From CAVYHJ01 sp963768165 [NCBI: uncultured bacterium] (GTDB lineage Bacteria; UBP4; UBA4092), in NCBI GenBank assembly GCA_963768165.1, contig CAVYHJ010000003.1, positions 558,001-622,000 of the forward strand: a DNA stretch of 64,000 nucleotides, read 5' to 3'. Made by a program: the position numbers and the translations under genes. The notes under the pieces were generated by a model. The model did not search any database. It saw nothing but the letters and a program-made list of their open reading frames with translations, and was not told the origin of the DNA. Below are positions 9,822 to 18,286 of the stretch, one piece after another (within the stretch, counting starts at the first letter, position 1; each line of letters begins with the position of its first letter).

Positions 9822-10868
9822 TTACACACCCAACATTGCATCGCCATAAGAATAAAAGCGATATTTTTGAGAAATGGCTTCCTGATATGCCTGCATAATT
9901 TTTTCTTTTCCCGCAAAGGCGGAGAGTAACATGAGTAATGTGGATTTGGGCAAATGGAAGTTGGTTACGAGACCATCCACGATTTTGAATTGATATCCCG
10001 GATAAATAAAGATATCCGTTTCACCTGTACAGGCAAGCACTCCCCCTTGTGAATTGCTGACCGTCTCCAGTACCCGGCAGGCGGTAGTGCCCACAGCGAT
10101 TACTCTTCCCCCTTTTTGCCGTGCCGTTTGAATCTGTCCCGCCGTTTCAGGGGATAGGGTAAACATTTCCGAGTGCATAGGATGATCTTCAATTTTTTCT
10201 GTTTTCACTGGAAGAAAAGTTCCTGTGCCGACATGTAAGGTAACTTTCGCAATATTGATCCCTTTGTTTTTTATCTTATCCAATAATTCGGGTGTGAAAT
10301 GTAATCCTGCCGTTGGTGCTGCAATAGACCCTTCTTCTTTTGCATAGACCGTTTGATAACGGGTTTTATCCAATTCCAGAACTGCTTTCATCTCCGGTGA
10401 CCGCTTAATATATGGTGGAACGGGCATCACACCCAATTCCGCTATTACCGATTCCCAGGTCCCTTCATAGTGAAATTGGATTTCTCTATTTCCATCCCCT
10501 GCAATAGATAATATTTCTGCATGGAGTTTCCCATTCCCAAAAGATAACTTTGCGCCTTCACGTGTTCGTTTTCCCGGAGAGGTCATCGCCGACCAGCGAT
10601 TTTCGGAAAGGCGTTTCACTAAAAGGACTTCCACAGCTCCTCCAGTTTTCTGACTGGTTCCGTATAACCGTGCAGGGAATACTTTACTGTCGTTCACCAC
10701 CAACACATCATTAGGTTTGAGGAAATCTAGTATATCCGAGAAAATTTTATGCTCAATTTGTCCCGTATCTCGATGGAGAATCATTAGACGAGATTGATCC
10801 CGTTTTTCCAATGGAATTTGGGCAATGAGTTCTTTCGGGAGATAATAATCAAATTCAGAAGTTAACAT
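9822..10868 (-). CDS. queA: S-adenosylmethionine:tRNA ribosyltransferase-isomerase QueA
   Basis: QueA transfers and isomerises the ribosyl part of SAM onto preQ1 in tRNA, giving epoxyqueuosine after Tgt has acted. The 348-residue length and motifs match the family: FDYYLPKELIAQ at the start, NDSKVFPARLYG, SIAAPTAGLHFTPELL, HVGTGTFLPVKTE, and TNFHLPKSTLLMLLSAFAG near the C-terminus. It starts at ATG 10868, without a strong Shine-Dalgarno, 24 nt after dapB, and precedes tgt by 70 nt. Confidence 0.97.
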   Translation of the reverse strand: MLTSEFDYYLPKELIAQIPLEKRDQSRLMILHRDTGQIEHKIFSDILDFLKPNDVLVVNDSKVFPARLYGTSQKTGGAVEVLLVKRLSENRWSAMTSPGKRTREGAKLSFGNGKLHAEILSIAGDGNREIQFHYEGTWESVIAELGVMPVPPYIKRSPEMKAVLELDKTRYQTVYAKEEGSIAAPTAGLHFTPELLDKIKNKGINIAKVTLHVGTGTFLPVKTEKIEDHPMHSEMFTLSPETAGQIQTARQKGGRVIAVGTTACRVLETVSNSQGGVLACTGETDIFIYPGYQFKIVDGLVTNFHLPKSTLLMLLSAFAGKEKIMQAYQEAISQKYRFYSYGDAMLGV

Positions 10869-10892
10869 ATGGGAACCAAGGGTAAGATGTTT

Positions 10893-11699
10893 TTACTTTA
10901 GTCCCAATACATCCGATATGTCATAAAGTTTAGGCGGTTTACCTACTACGTATTTGGCGGCACGTAATGCACCCATCGCAAAAGTATCCCGGCTAGTGGC
11001 ACGATGGCTGAGTTCAATCTTTTCTCCGGTCCCCAGATACATAACGGTATGGTCTCCGATAATATCTCCACCCCGGACAGTCATAATTCCAATGGTTTCC
11101 TTTTTCCGTTCGCCGGAAATTCCTTCTCGCCCATATATGGCCACATCTTTGAGATTACGATTCAGAGATTCGGCAATCACCTGCGCCAATTTATTAGCCG
11201 TTCCGCTGGGTGCGTCTTTTTTCATCCGGTGATGAGTTTCCACGATTTCAATATCGTAATCGTTACCTAATACTTTAGCCGTATCCGCTGCCAGTTTGAA
11301 TAAAAGATTTACTCCCAAACTCATGTTCGGGGAGAAAACACATGGAATTTGATTTCCCAACTTTTTAACTTGGCTTAATTGTTCCTCGGACAATCCTGTC
11401 GTCCCAATGACCATCGCTTTCCTGGATTGCACTGCCAGGTCCAAATGCGCCAGGGTTGTATCCGGATTGGTAAATTCAATAATTACATCACATTCCTTAA
11501 TTATTTTTTCCAAGTCATCTGTGACCAGAATACCGATTTCCCTACCCAATCCAACAGTAATTCCAATATCTTTACCAAGACTTGGATTCTTGTTATGTTC
11601 GATGGCACCAACTAATTGAAAATCTTGAGAGGCACAGGCATTGGTAACAATTCTCTGCCCCATTTTTCCGCAAGCACCGCTGACAATGAGTTTAATCAT
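10893..11699 (-). CDS. dapB: 4-hydroxy-tetrahydrodipicolinate reductase DapB
   Basis: DapB performs the NAD(P)H-dependent reduction in the lysine/diaminopimelate pathway. The 268-residue protein has the Rossmann motif GACGKMGQRI at residues 8-17, EFTNPDTTLAHL, and the substrate motif ETHHRMKKDAPSGTA with the catalytic His/Lys. It is the first gene of the minus-strand run, and its promoter should lie between 11700 and 11814, divergent from the DAHP synthase gene. lysA and dapF are elsewhere, on the plus strand at 34651-36751. Confidence 0.97.
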   Translation of the reverse strand: MIKLIVSGACGKMGQRIVTNACASQDFQLVGAIEHNKNPSLGKDIGITVGLGREIGILVTDDLEKIIKECDVIIEFTNPDTTLAHLDLAVQSRKAMVIGTTGLSEEQLSQVKKLGNQIPCVFSPNMSLGVNLLFKLAADTAKVLGNDYDIEIVETHHRMKKDAPSGTANKLAQVIAESLNRNLKDVAIYGREGISGERKKETIGIMTVRGGDIIGDHTVMYLGTGEKIELSHRATSRDTFAMGALRAAKYVVGKPPKLYDISDVLGLK

Positions 11700-11814
11700 G
11701 CAATTAGATTATCACAAACCCGTACTATGTTTCGAGTAAAGATAGTTTTTTTATTTCACAATTACACCGTTTTCTTATAAGATAGTTGTTTAAAAAGTTA
11801 GGAGTATTAACTTA

Positions 11815-12843
11815 ATGAGTTTTAAACAAATCCAAAAGATGCCAGGTGTCGAGGAAATTCTGGAAGAGATCCCTCTGTCCGCTGAGTTGCATAGAATTAA
11901 AGTAAATAGAGACCGGGAGATCATTGATATATTTGAGAGAAAAAACGATAAATTTTTGGTAATTATTGGACCTTGTTCCGCGCATGATGAAAAAGCCGTT
12001 CTTGAATATGTCGGAAAACTTGCCAAGCTAGAGGAAGAAGTTAAGGACATACTAATTCTTGTTCCACGGATTTATACCAATAAACCGCGCACTACCGGAA
12101 AAGGGTATAAGGGTATGGCGCATCAGCCCAACCCGTTAGAAAAGCCCAATTTAGTGAAGGGATTAAAGGCTATCCGCAAAATGCACGTTCGGGCATTAAA
12201 AGAATCTCATTTGACCGCCGCAGATGAAATGTTATATCCGGAAAATTATCCTTATCTGGAAGATATTTTGAGTTATGTGGCTATTGGAGCACGTTCTGTC
12301 GAGAATCAAGCGCATCGTTTAACCGTGAGCGGAATGGATATTCCCGTGGGGATGAAAAACCCGACAGGCGGTGATTTGGATGTTATGTTGAATTCGGTGG
12401 AGGCGGCGCAAATACCACATGATTTTGTTTATAACGGATGGGAAGTACGAACTCCGGGTAATCCATTAACCCATTGTATCGTGCGGGGTGCCTTTAACCC
12501 GTATGGTCATTCGATACCCAATTACCATTATGAAGACTTAAACCGGTTGACGGATATATATTTGAAACGCGGATTAGCCAATCCGACCATATTAGTGGAC
12601 ACCAATCATGCCAATTCCAACAAGAAGTATAAGGAACAGCCGCGGATTGCCATGGAGGTAATGCACAGCCGGCGTAATTCAGAGGTGCTAAAGAATCTGG
12701 TAAGGGGATTAATGGTAGAAAGTTTTCTGGTAGAGGGGTCACAAGATGCTTCTGACAATGTCTATGGGAAATCCATCACTGATCCCTGTTTAGGTTGGAA
12801 GGCTTCTGAAACCTTGGTCAGAAAACTGGCGGAGTACGCGTAA
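11815..12843 (+). CDS. DAHP synthase, AroFGH type
   Basis: This 342-residue enzyme condenses phosphoenolpyruvate and erythrose-4-phosphate, the first step of the shikimate pathway. Class I-alpha features are seen: IIGPCSAHDE, LVPRIYTNKPRTTGKGYKG, SVENQAHR, GMKNPTGGD, and the metal-binding segments LVDTNHANS and SITDPCLGW. The E. coli AroF/G/H proteins have allosteric N-terminal residues like those here, but which aromatic amino acid inhibits this one cannot be read from the sequence. An AGGAG box lies 10 nt before ATG. It converges on the desaturase gene with 2 nt between the stops. Confidence 0.95.
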   Translation: MSFKQIQKMPGVEEILEEIPLSAELHRIKVNRDREIIDIFERKNDKFLVIIGPCSAHDEKAVLEYVGKLAKLEEEVKDILILVPRIYTNKPRTTGKGYKGMAHQPNPLEKPNLVKGLKAIRKMHVRALKESHLTAADEMLYPENYPYLEDILSYVAIGARSVENQAHRLTVSGMDIPVGMKNPTGGDLDVMLNSVEAAQIPHDFVYNGWEVRTPGNPLTHCIVRGAFNPYGHSIPNYHYEDLNRLTDIYLKRGLANPTILVDTNHANSNKKYKEQPRIAMEVMHSRRNSEVLKNLVRGLMVESFLVEGSQDASDNVYGKSITDPCLGWKASETLVRKLAEYA

Positions 12844-12845
12844 TT

Positions 12846-13745
12846 CTAAAAATCTCTTGGTACTTTTAGTTCCAAATCCAACCGTTGTGCTTCTTCATAT
12901 ATAGAATGGGGTGGAGCTTTCAAATCCCAGACGATTCCAAACCATGAGAATACGGACAGGATATAATGCGTCATGTCAATTTCCCACCAAAAGAATCCCT
13001 GACGTTCTGAGGCGGCATAGCGGTGATGATTATTGTGCCATCCTTCACCCAGAGTTAGTATTGCCAGGATTAAGTTATTCCGGCTTTCATCTTTCGTTTT
13101 AAAGCGCCGTGAACCCAAGAGATGCGCCACAGAATTGGTCATAAAAGTTGTATGATACAAAATGACTGTGCTGATGAAGAATCCCCATATTACCATTTGT
13201 GTCGGTGTCGTGTGTAGAGTAGGGACATATAATTGAAAATACCAACCCAAACCAAATAAAAAGAGCACAAGAGTTAAGGGAGGCAGGAAATGATACTTGT
13301 TTAAGAATTTTATTTCTGGGAATTTTATAAATTCTGCCATATTTTCTTCTTTGGTGGGTACAAAATCTTGGCATAATACCCAACCCACATGTGACCACCA
13401 GAATCCATCTCGAACGGGGGAATGAATATCGAATTGCGTATCGGCATACCGATGATGGTCTCGATGGTGTCCTGCCCACCAAAGGGGACCCAATTGTGCG
13501 GCAGAAGCTCCTATCCAAGCTAATATAAATTGGAATACCCGGCTGGTTTTATAGGAATGATGTGAAAAATAACGATGATATCCCCCGGTAAGCCCAAAGG
13601 CACGAATAACATAAAACAAGAACATAGCGGCAACGGCTGTCCAACTGACTCCTGTCCAGAATGCCAACAGGCAAATTACATGAACTGAGAGGAATGATAA
13701 ACTTCCACGAAGACTAATGGTTTTAGGGCTGGATGGGTTTGACAT
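12846..13745 (-). CDS. Acyl-CoA or acyl-lipid delta-9-type fatty acid desaturase
   Basis: This 299-residue membrane di-iron desaturase introduces a double bond into saturated acyl chains. The three histidine boxes are intact: HRYFSH (57-62), HRDHH (94-98) and HNNHH (237-241). Four hydrophobic stretches fit the two-hairpin topology. The WxxxGxxA.QLGPLWWAGHHRDHH and GEGWHNNHHRY contexts match the delta-9 acyl-CoA desaturase (OLE1/DesC) branch. No cytochrome b5 domain is attached. It probably controls membrane fluidity. The gene ends 2 nt from the DAHP synthase stop. Confidence 0.94.
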   Translation of the reverse strand: MSNPSSPKTISLRGSLSFLSVHVICLLAFWTGVSWTAVAAMFLFYVIRAFGLTGGYHRYFSHHSYKTSRVFQFILAWIGASAAQLGPLWWAGHHRDHHRYADTQFDIHSPVRDGFWWSHVGWVLCQDFVPTKEENMAEFIKFPEIKFLNKYHFLPPLTLVLFLFGLGWYFQLYVPTLHTTPTQMVIWGFFISTVILYHTTFMTNSVAHLLGSRRFKTKDESRNNLILAILTLGEGWHNNHHRYAASERQGFFWWEIDMTHYILSVFSWFGIVWDLKAPPHSIYEEAQRLDLELKVPRDF

Positions 13746-14034
13746 AATAACACTCCTGTCTGAATCTGAAATATAAAACAGAGTTAAACTCTAGGAGTTA
13801 ACAGGAAGGCAGGTGAATCAACAAATACAAACGTGGCCGTTGTCCTTCTATGCCAAGACCCATGGCGTAATTCTTATATACTATTATAAACCAGTTTTCA
13901 CAAAATAGCTTGTTATTTTTCGTTTGTTGGATATGATGACTTGCACATATTTGTTATATGGGTTATCTTTTTACCAATGATTCAAAAATATAATGCCTCC
14001 ATGTCAAACAATTTAGAATATAGGAGAATAAACT

Positions 14035-14367
14035 ATGGTTGGTTTTAAACATCCTTGTCGTTACTGTAATCAATTTGTCCCACCTGATTCCAAGGTCTGC
14101 CCGTTGTGCGGGGAAAAGAATCCATTGGATTCATTGCGATGTCCGAAATGCAAATCGCCAATTCAAAAAGGATGGAAGAAATGTAATAGTTGCGGATTGG
14201 ATCTAGAAATCACCTGCCCGAAATGTAAGAAACCCACGTTTTTTGGCGATTACTGCGATGCTTGCGGACAGGAATTAATGGTGATATGCCCCCAATGCAA
14301 ATTTGTTCAACCGCCTATTGGAACCACTTGCATCAAGTGCGGTAAACCATTAGAATTAACCCAATAA
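14035..14367 (+). CDS. Small multi-zinc-ribbon protein
   Basis: A 110-residue protein made almost entirely of CxxC pairs: CRYC, CPLCG, CPKC, CNSCG, CPKC, CDACG, CPQC and CIKCG. The eight pairs could form four zinc ribbons of the DZR type. There is no signal peptide or membrane segment. The function is unknown: such proteins can bind nucleic acids or proteins. It starts 7 nt after a TAGGAGAAT site. The next gene also ends in two ribbons and begins 20 nt after this stop, so the two form an operon. Confidence 0.85.
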   Translation: MVGFKHPCRYCNQFVPPDSKVCPLCGEKNPLDSLRCPKCKSPIQKGWKKCNSCGLDLEITCPKCKKPTFFGDYCDACGQELMVICPQCKFVQPPIGTTCIKCGKPLELTQ

Positions 14368-14387
14368 TTAAACAAGGAGCAATACTC

Positions 14388-15053
14388 ATGGCACTACAAC
14401 CTTTTACAAGCAACTTTGCGGACAATAGTTCTGAAGCGGGATTTCAATTTACTTTTTTTTGTGATATTTGCCGGGAGGGATATAAAACGTCCTTTATTGA
14501 ATCCAAAACCCATAAGAAAGCAGGATTTTTAAGTGGATTAGGCAAGGCTATATCTTTGGGTTCGTCTATTCTGGGAGAAGGAAATATAGGATATAATGTT
14601 CAGCGGGGTGCGGATATTATATCGGAACGGTATTCCGGTATGTCTCCTGAATGGCACAAAGAATTTGAAGCTGCTTTTGAACTGGCGCAGAATGAGGCCA
14701 AAGGACATTTCCAACGGTGTCCCCGCTGTACACACTATGTCTGTGAAAACGACTGGAATGAACAGGAAGGACTTTGCACCCAATGTTCTCCGAGAATGAA
14801 TGTGGAAGTTGCCGCCGCAAAGGCTGAAAAGATGGTACAGGATATTAAGGAAAAAGCTCAAAAGACGACGGTATTTACCGGAGATATTGAAAGCAAGCAG
14901 ACCCTGTGCCCATCGTGCGGGAAACCGTCCGGGGAAGGTAAATTTTGCAACAATTGCGGTACTCCATTAAGCTTAATCAAATGCTCCAAATGTGGCACAC
15001 AAAATCAAGCGGGAACCCGATTTTGCGGGGAATGCGGGAATAAACTGGTATAA
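14388..15053 (+). CDS. Zinc-ribbon protein with central helical region
   Basis: This 221-residue protein has an N-terminal CDIC motif that may pair with the CPRC..CTQC cysteines at about 108-132. A glycine-rich hydrophobic stretch (GFLSGLGKAISLGSSILG) lies at about 48-65. A helical charged segment is at about 137-160, and two ribbons close the protein (CPSCG..CNNCG and CSKCG..CGECG). No enzymatic motif is seen. The family is widespread but uncharacterised to my knowledge. The GGAGCA ribosome site is clear. It converges on recO with 9 nt between the stops. Confidence 0.85.
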   Translation: MALQPFTSNFADNSSEAGFQFTFFCDICREGYKTSFIESKTHKKAGFLSGLGKAISLGSSILGEGNIGYNVQRGADIISERYSGMSPEWHKEFEAAFELAQNEAKGHFQRCPRCTHYVCENDWNEQEGLCTQCSPRMNVEVAAAKAEKMVQDIKEKAQKTTVFTGDIESKQTLCPSCGKPSGEGKFCNNCGTPLSLIKCSKCGTQNQAGTRFCGECGNKLV

Positions 15054-15062
15054 ACTTTTAGG

Positions 15063-15848
15063 TTACTCTAAAAAATCAAGGGATTGTAGAAAGCGGATAG
15101 TCTTAAAATCCCCTTCCAATTGATGCCGAGCATGAGCAAAAAATAAGTCTAATAATTCTTTTCCATCTGTAGGTACGAGGTGAAGTCCGGTTAATTCTTG
15201 GGGTGGTTCTTTCATAACCCGGTCTACAAATAATAATTGGCTGGACGTGATGGGAAAGAAATAAGATTTAGCCATGCTTTTTTTGTGACAGGAAGTACAC
15301 AAAATACCACCCTTATGAGAATCGAAATATAAGGTTTGGTGATTTATCTTGGCGGACACGAGGCGGATTTTTCCGCATTTAACACATTGGGATATCAAGG
15401 GTGAGAATCCGGCGATTTGCATCAAGCGGCATAAATAAATCAAAGTTAACGTCAGACAGTTCCGGCTGAGGGGAAGTTTTTCGAGAAATAATGTGGAAAG
15501 GTCAAACAATTCCTGATCATGTTGATGGTCTCCGGTGACGCGTTGGAGGAATTCAATATAGAGGGAAGCCCAGGATAATTTCTCCAAATTATCGCGCAGT
15601 TTTTCCCGGCTTTTGACCATGTCCACCTGAGTGATTTTGTGGAGTTCCAGTTGTGGTTTTCCATAAACAGAGACACCGATTTGATTTAGGAATTGGCAGG
15701 GACCGGCAAGTTTGCTGGTAGATTTGCGGGCAGATTTGAGGATTCCCCTTACTTTGCCATGTTTTTGAGTAAAAAGAGTTAGAAGGGTATCCGATTCGGA
15801 GAAATCTTGCGAGCGGATAACGATGGCTTCAGTTTGATAAGTGGACAT
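15063..15848 (-). CDS. recO: DNA repair protein RecO
   Basis: RecO helps RecR load RecA onto SSB-coated single-stranded DNA and anneals strands in the RecFOR pathway. The 261-residue protein begins TEAIVIRSQDFSESDTLLTLFTQKHGK, the typical OB-fold start, followed by the helical domain. A zinc-binding pair is visible (CVKCGK and CTSCHKK), as in Deinococcus RecO. The start is the ATG at 15848. larE lies downstream after a dispersed repeat. Confidence 0.93.
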   Translation of the reverse strand: MSTYQTEAIVIRSQDFSESDTLLTLFTQKHGKVRGILKSARKSTSKLAGPCQFLNQIGVSVYGKPQLELHKITQVDMVKSREKLRDNLEKLSWASLYIEFLQRVTGDHQHDQELFDLSTLFLEKLPLSRNCLTLTLIYLCRLMQIAGFSPLISQCVKCGKIRLVSAKINHQTLYFDSHKGGILCTSCHKKSMAKSYFFPITSSQLLFVDRVMKEPPQELTGLHLVPTDGKELLDLFFAHARHQLEGDFKTIRFLQSLDFLE

Positions 15849-15884
15849 TTATTTCCCATTATTTATTTTACATCGGGTAGAACA

Positions 15885-15917
15885 CAGGGATTCTTCGCTT
15901 CGCTCAGAATGACAAAG
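15885..15917. repeat. Dispersed intergenic repeat between recO and larE
   Basis: A short imperfect palindrome containing ATTCTTCGCTTCGCTCAGAAT, followed by GACAAAG. Sequences of this form are a common dispersed repeat in many bacterial genomes. Only one full copy is in this window. Confidence 0.45.
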
Positions 15918-15932
15918 AATAGAAGTCATAAC

Positions 15933-16784
15933 CTATTCAATCTCTTCGTTCAAACTGCCGGTGCGGTAGCCTTTCGGGTCAATTGTGACGGAAGCAAATC
16001 CCAAAGCTTGTAACCGGTCAACAATTTGTTGATGAATATCCGGCCGGGTTAATTTCGGCAAGTCATGGATTTCTACTTCAATACGTGCCAGGTTTTCGTG
16101 ATGGCGCACGCGGACTTGTTTAAATCCCAAGGAATGAATGAATTTTTCAGCTTCGTCAATTTGTTTAAGTTTATCCACAGTCACTCGCATTCCATAGGGG
16201 ATTCGGGAGGAGAGGCAAGCAGAGGCAGGCCTATCCCAATTAGGAAGTCTCAATTCTTTGGCTAAAACGCGTATATCGTTTTTGGTTAATTGAGATTCAT
16301 ACAAGGGAGACCTTACCTGCCGTTCATTGGCGGCCTTGCGACCAGGACGATAATCCCCGGTGTCGCTGAAATTATAACCGTCTACGACATATGCTAGATT
16401 ATGTTTTTGGGCAACTTCTCCCAGTGTATCGTACATTTCCACACGGCAGAAGTAACAGCGGTTGATGGGATTGGAGACGTAATTTTCATCTTCCAGTTCA
16501 TCAGTATTGACGAGTAAATGGGGAAAGCCAACTTCTTTTGCCAGCCGAATTGCCAAATCGCGCTCTTCGGAAGGGAAGGAAGCGGAATCGCAAGTGACCC
16601 CAAGGGCTTTTTCACCGAGAGTATCGTGGGCGACTTTCATGAGGAAAACTGAATCAATCCCACCGGAAAGGGCGACCAAGACACTCCCCATTTCCTGCAA
16701 GAGTGATTTCAAATGGTCATATTTCTCATGGGCGGTTAATGCTAAATTTTCATGTTTTGGTTTTGGTTCTACAATGGGAGCCAT
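15933..16784 (-). CDS. larE: ATP-dependent sacrificial sulfur transferase LarE
   Basis: LarE donates a sulfur atom to the dinucleotide precursor in synthesis of the nickel-pincer nucleotide cofactor of lactate racemase. The PP-loop SGGIDSVFL near residue 40 adenylates the substrate. The NPINRCYFCRVEMY segment carries the conserved cysteines of the sulfur-donor site. GYNFSDTGDYRPGRKA and SACLSSRIPYG are family motifs. The ATG at 16784 follows AGAAGGTGATT, and a GTG two codons earlier lies within that ribosome site. It is separated from larC and larB by an oppositely oriented gene. Confidence 0.95.
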   Translation of the reverse strand: MAPIVEPKPKHENLALTAHEKYDHLKSLLQEMGSVLVALSGGIDSVFLMKVAHDTLGEKALGVTCDSASFPSEERDLAIRLAKEVGFPHLLVNTDELEDENYVSNPINRCYFCRVEMYDTLGEVAQKHNLAYVVDGYNFSDTGDYRPGRKAANERQVRSPLYESQLTKNDIRVLAKELRLPNWDRPASACLSSRIPYGMRVTVDKLKQIDEAEKFIHSLGFKQVRVRHHENLARIEVEIHDLPKLTRPDIHQQIVDRLQALGFASVTIDPKGYRTGSLNEEIE

Positions 16785-16941
16785 AATCACCTTCTATCTA
16801 TTTTCCGTCAAGTTGGGGGTTTTGGCAATATTGTTAATAAAATCAATTAGAAATATTGACAAAAATATTGAAGAGAAGTAGGGTATGGTGTTAGAAAATC
16901 TATAAAACAACATATTCCAGACGCAAAAAAATAAAGACATT

Positions 16942-18051
16942 ATGAAAATATTCTTTACAGGTTATTCCTTTATTCCCGACACTGCTTTTAAAAGAGCTTT
17001 ACTTTTAGCAGATGAAATATCAGTAATGGATAGACCAGCTTGTACTTTTGGGAGATGGGGAATGGTTGGGCAAGCATCACCAATGCGTCAATTTGTTCCA
17101 GCATTTGAAAACACAGAAGTTAAAATAAAGGTGTTTGACGCTCCTAGAGGACCTATTGACGAATTATACAACAAATTTCTTATTAAGGATTTAGAAAATC
17201 AGACATTTCGGAAAATTGTATTAGAAGGATTAAAAAATAACAATTTATTTTCTAACAAACTTATAAAAAGCGACGGTAAATACACCGACCATTTTTATGG
17301 AGCTCAGATTATTGATATTCTTTATAACGATCAAGAATTGTTAAAAGTGCCTCTTAATACCCCGGAACTTGAGGGAAAACCCTACGAGGTTTCTAATGAT
17401 AGCGGGAGACGAGATACTTTGAGAATGATTATATCTGTATTATCAATACACTTAACAAATGCGATGTTAGCTGAAGCAAGGGAAGGGTTCATTCCAATTT
17501 GTGATGATACTTATTATTCAAGTTTGGTAACATTGAGGCTTTCTGACTCAGATTATATTGGTAATTTCATGAATTTCGCTCCATTTCTTGGAATGGAAAT
17601 TGTCAAATCAGTTATTCCTGATCAGATTTTGAATAATTTGAATATTGAAAGAATTCTAGAATATAGATCGAACTCAAAAGATACATATCGGGCATGGACT
17701 GCGGAATTGGGAAAACTTGCTGTTGATCTAGATAAACTTACACTACAAGAAGTTCAGAGAGAGATAGGGAAAATAATTAATCAAGATGTTAAACCAAAAA
17801 TCATTGAATATGAAAATGAATTAATTACAATTAGAGATAAAATGTTTGGAGATTTATTAAAAAATGTATCTGATTGGAAAGCCCCTACAATCTCGTTAGC
17901 ATCAACACATTTTCTTAGTTATTTAGAAGCATTGGGAATAATGGCGTCAACATTACCCGCCAAAATTATACCGCCTATTACAGATTATTTTCAATCAAAG
18001 AGATCAATAAAACGTAAACATTCTATATCATATATTCTTGGTATAAAATAG
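16942..18051 (+). CDS. Protein of unknown function inserted in the lar locus
   Basis: The 369-residue protein matches nothing I recognise. It starts MKIFFTGYSFIPDTAF and has no signal peptide. It is rich in Ile, Asn, Lys and Leu. A segment at about 262-300 (LDKLTLQEVQREIGKIINQ and following) looks helical and may be coiled coil. A moderately hydrophobic patch (SYLEALGIMASTLPAKIIPP) lies near 336-355. The gene is visibly more AT-rich than its neighbours, runs opposite to the lar genes, and is followed by a broken acetyltransferase gene. These signs suggest horizontal acquisition. Strand switch and isolation mean no function can be taken from the context. Confidence 0.8.
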   Translation: MKIFFTGYSFIPDTAFKRALLLADEISVMDRPACTFGRWGMVGQASPMRQFVPAFENTEVKIKVFDAPRGPIDELYNKFLIKDLENQTFRKIVLEGLKNNNLFSNKLIKSDGKYTDHFYGAQIIDILYNDQELLKVPLNTPELEGKPYEVSNDSGRRDTLRMIISVLSIHLTNAMLAEAREGFIPICDDTYYSSLVTLRLSDSDYIGNFMNFAPFLGMEIVKSVIPDQILNNLNIERILEYRSNSKDTYRAWTAELGKLAVDLDKLTLQEVQREIGKIINQDVKPKIIEYENELITIRDKMFGDLLKNVSDWKAPTISLASTHFLSYLEALGIMASTLPAKIIPPITDYFQSKRSIKRKHSISYILGIK

Positions 18052-18118
18052 ATTTACCTAATTTGAGATCTGTATTTTATACACTTACAATGAAATATTT
18101 TTAAAAAGAAAAGTAGCG

Positions 18119-18163
18119 ATGATAGAAACCGAGCGATTGATATTACGGGAAATGGGGATATAA
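18119..18163 (+). pseudogene. Relic of a GNAT acetyltransferase gene
   Basis: Fourteen codons read MIETERLILREMGI and then stop. MIETERLILRE is the classical N-terminus of RimJ/RimL-type GNAT N-acetyltransferases (beta-1 strand). The rest of the gene is missing. AGAAAAG just upstream looks like a remaining ribosome site. Confidence 0.55.
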
Positions 18164-18286
18164 ATAAGTTAAAAGTTTCAGGTTTAAAGTTCTTGGATGG
18201 TATTTGTGTTTTGCGATGAGATAGAATTCCCCAAAGGAAAGTCTATTCCTAAGGATTTAACCAAAGGTAAAGAGTCTTCAGGTTCT

